From CAJXVY01 sp965657575 (GTDB lineage Bacteria; Actinomycetota; Actinomycetes; Actinomycetales; Microbacteriaceae): a stretch of 7,223 bases of DNA. The stretch spans positions 1 to 7,223 of the forward strand of contig CBFHOK010000025.1 of the NCBI GenBank assembly GCA_965657575.1. Direction: 5' to 3'. The translations under genes were made by a program, and so were the position numbers. The notes below the pieces were generated by a model. It saw only the letters and a list, made by a program, of their open reading frames with translations. It was not told the origin of the DNA and did not search any database. Position 1 is the first letter of the stretch; each line of letters begins with the position of its first letter. Positions 6,575 through 7,223 of this stretch are shown one piece after another.

Positions 6575-7223
6575 GACGGTGTCTTTTGTGATGCCGGCTC
6601 TCAATGAGGAACGTTATCTCGAAAACGCGGTCAAATCAGTTCTCAACCAAGCACTTCCCTCTGGTTACTCACTCGAGCTAATAATTGCGTTGAGCAAATC
6701 AAGGGATAAGACAGCTCGAATTGCCAAAAAGCTTGAAAAGCAATACCAAGAGGTAATTGTCGTCGGTAACAAAAAAGGTGGCACCTCAGCTGGGCTCAAT
6801 CTTGCAATAGAGCAGGCAAGCGGTGATGTCGTAATCCGAGTCGATGCCCACAGCGAATTGCCTATCGACTACGCAAGCCTTGGATTAGAAATCCTCAAGG
6901 AGACCTCCGCTGCCAATGTTGGTGGGAAGATGCTTGCCCAAGGCGTCACTCCCTTCGAGCAAGCTGTTGCATGGGCCTATGGCTCAAGGTTCGGAGTTGG
7001 TGGTGGGGCATTCCACGTTGGTGGAAAAGCTGGTCCGGTGGACAGTGTCTATTTAGGAATCTTTGACAAAAAGAAACTTATTGAAGTCGGTGGATTTGAT
7101 GAGGGAACTGTTCGCGGTCAAGACTGGGAACTGAACCTGCGACTGCGACAAGCCGGCTACACCGTTTGGTTTGATCCAAGATTAGAAGTCACCTACCGAC
7201 CAAGAAACAGTTGGGTCAAGCTC
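6564..7223 (+). CDS. Family 2 glycosyltransferase, ExoA-like, 3' end cut off by the window
   Basis: The first 220 codons of a GT-A fold, family 2 glycosyltransferase are visible. These enzymes transfer sugars from nucleotide donors, and ExoA-like members extend lipid-linked exopolysaccharide units at the inner face of the membrane. Motifs are VSFVMPALNEE (6-16), the metal/donor site RVDAHSELP (92-100), the FGVGGGAF region (143-150), VDSVYLGIF (159-167) and GGFDEGTVRGQDWELNLRLRQAGY (about 176-199), where D187 would be the catalytic base. The first donor-binding motif reads ALSKSRDKT instead of DDGSxD, as I recall from actinobacterial relatives. Start is uncertain: TTG 6564 gives MTNKTVSFVMP, has a weak GGGA 6 nt upstream and overlaps the ATPase gene by 11 nt; GTG 6579 or ATG 6591 would shorten it by 5 or 9 residues. 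Any C-terminal membrane helices lie outside the window. The sugar and acceptor are unknown. Confidence 0.87.
   Translation, partial: MTNKTVSFVMPALNEERYLENAVKSVLNQALPSGYSLELIIALSKSRDKTARIAKKLEKQYQEVIVVGNKKGGTSAGLNLAIEQASGDVVIRVDAHSELPIDYASLGLEILKETSAANVGGKMLAQGVTPFEQAVAWAYGSRFGVGGGAFHVGGKAGPVDSVYLGIFDKKKLIEVGGFDEGTVRGQDWELNLRLRQAGYTVWFDPRLEVTYRPRNSWVKL

Overview
The window looks like a stretch of an actinobacterial chromosome, most likely a low-to-mid-GC, aquatic-type member of the Microbacteriaceae or a relative. This placement is an inference. It rests on the wording of three proteins: the UDP-glucose dehydrogenase, the ExoA-like glycosyltransferase (ALSKSRDKT where other family members have a DDGSxD-type motif) and the TagGH/Wzm-Wzt-type exporter. 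Non-ATG starts (GTG, TTG) and a gene without a Shine-Dalgarno sequence also fit. No 16S, tRNA or other phylogenetic marker is present.

The theme is the cell surface. On the minus strand, reading leftwards from about 3.5 kb, lie a PaaK/CapK-like adenylate-forming enzyme (2156-3502) and, 34 bp further on, a large secreted beta-helix protein (1-2121). The latter has a twin-arginine-type signal peptide and Pmp-like FxxN/GGAI repeats, and it runs off the left edge. On the plus strand, starting from a 129-bp divergent intergenic region, lie a UDP-glucose 6-dehydrogenase (3632-4942), an ABC-2 type polysaccharide exporter permease (about 4939-5790), its ATPase (5774-6574) and an ExoA-like family 2 glycosyltransferase (about 6564 to beyond the right edge). 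The last three junctions on this strand overlap by 4, 17 and about 11 nt, so this is almost certainly one translationally coupled operon.

Working model (inference): the dehydrogenase supplies UDP-glucuronic acid, the glycosyltransferase uses nucleotide sugars to build a surface glycan, and the ABC pair flips the lipid-linked polymer across the membrane. The PaaK-like enzyme may activate a carboxylic acid that decorates the glycan or its precursor. The beta-helix protein is a surface-exposed partner or adhesin. The most distinctive non-coding element is a perfect 9-bp inverted repeat with a 2-bp centre at 3511-3530. It abuts the ribosome binding site of the PaaK-like gene and could be a regulator operator or an RNA hairpin.

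No mobile element, CRISPR array, RNA gene or clear terminator was seen. No stretch longer than 300 bp lacks a gene. No wholly new system is evident; the unusual points are the Tat-type beta-helix protein, the inverted repeat and the PaaK-like enzyme in a glycan-export locus.
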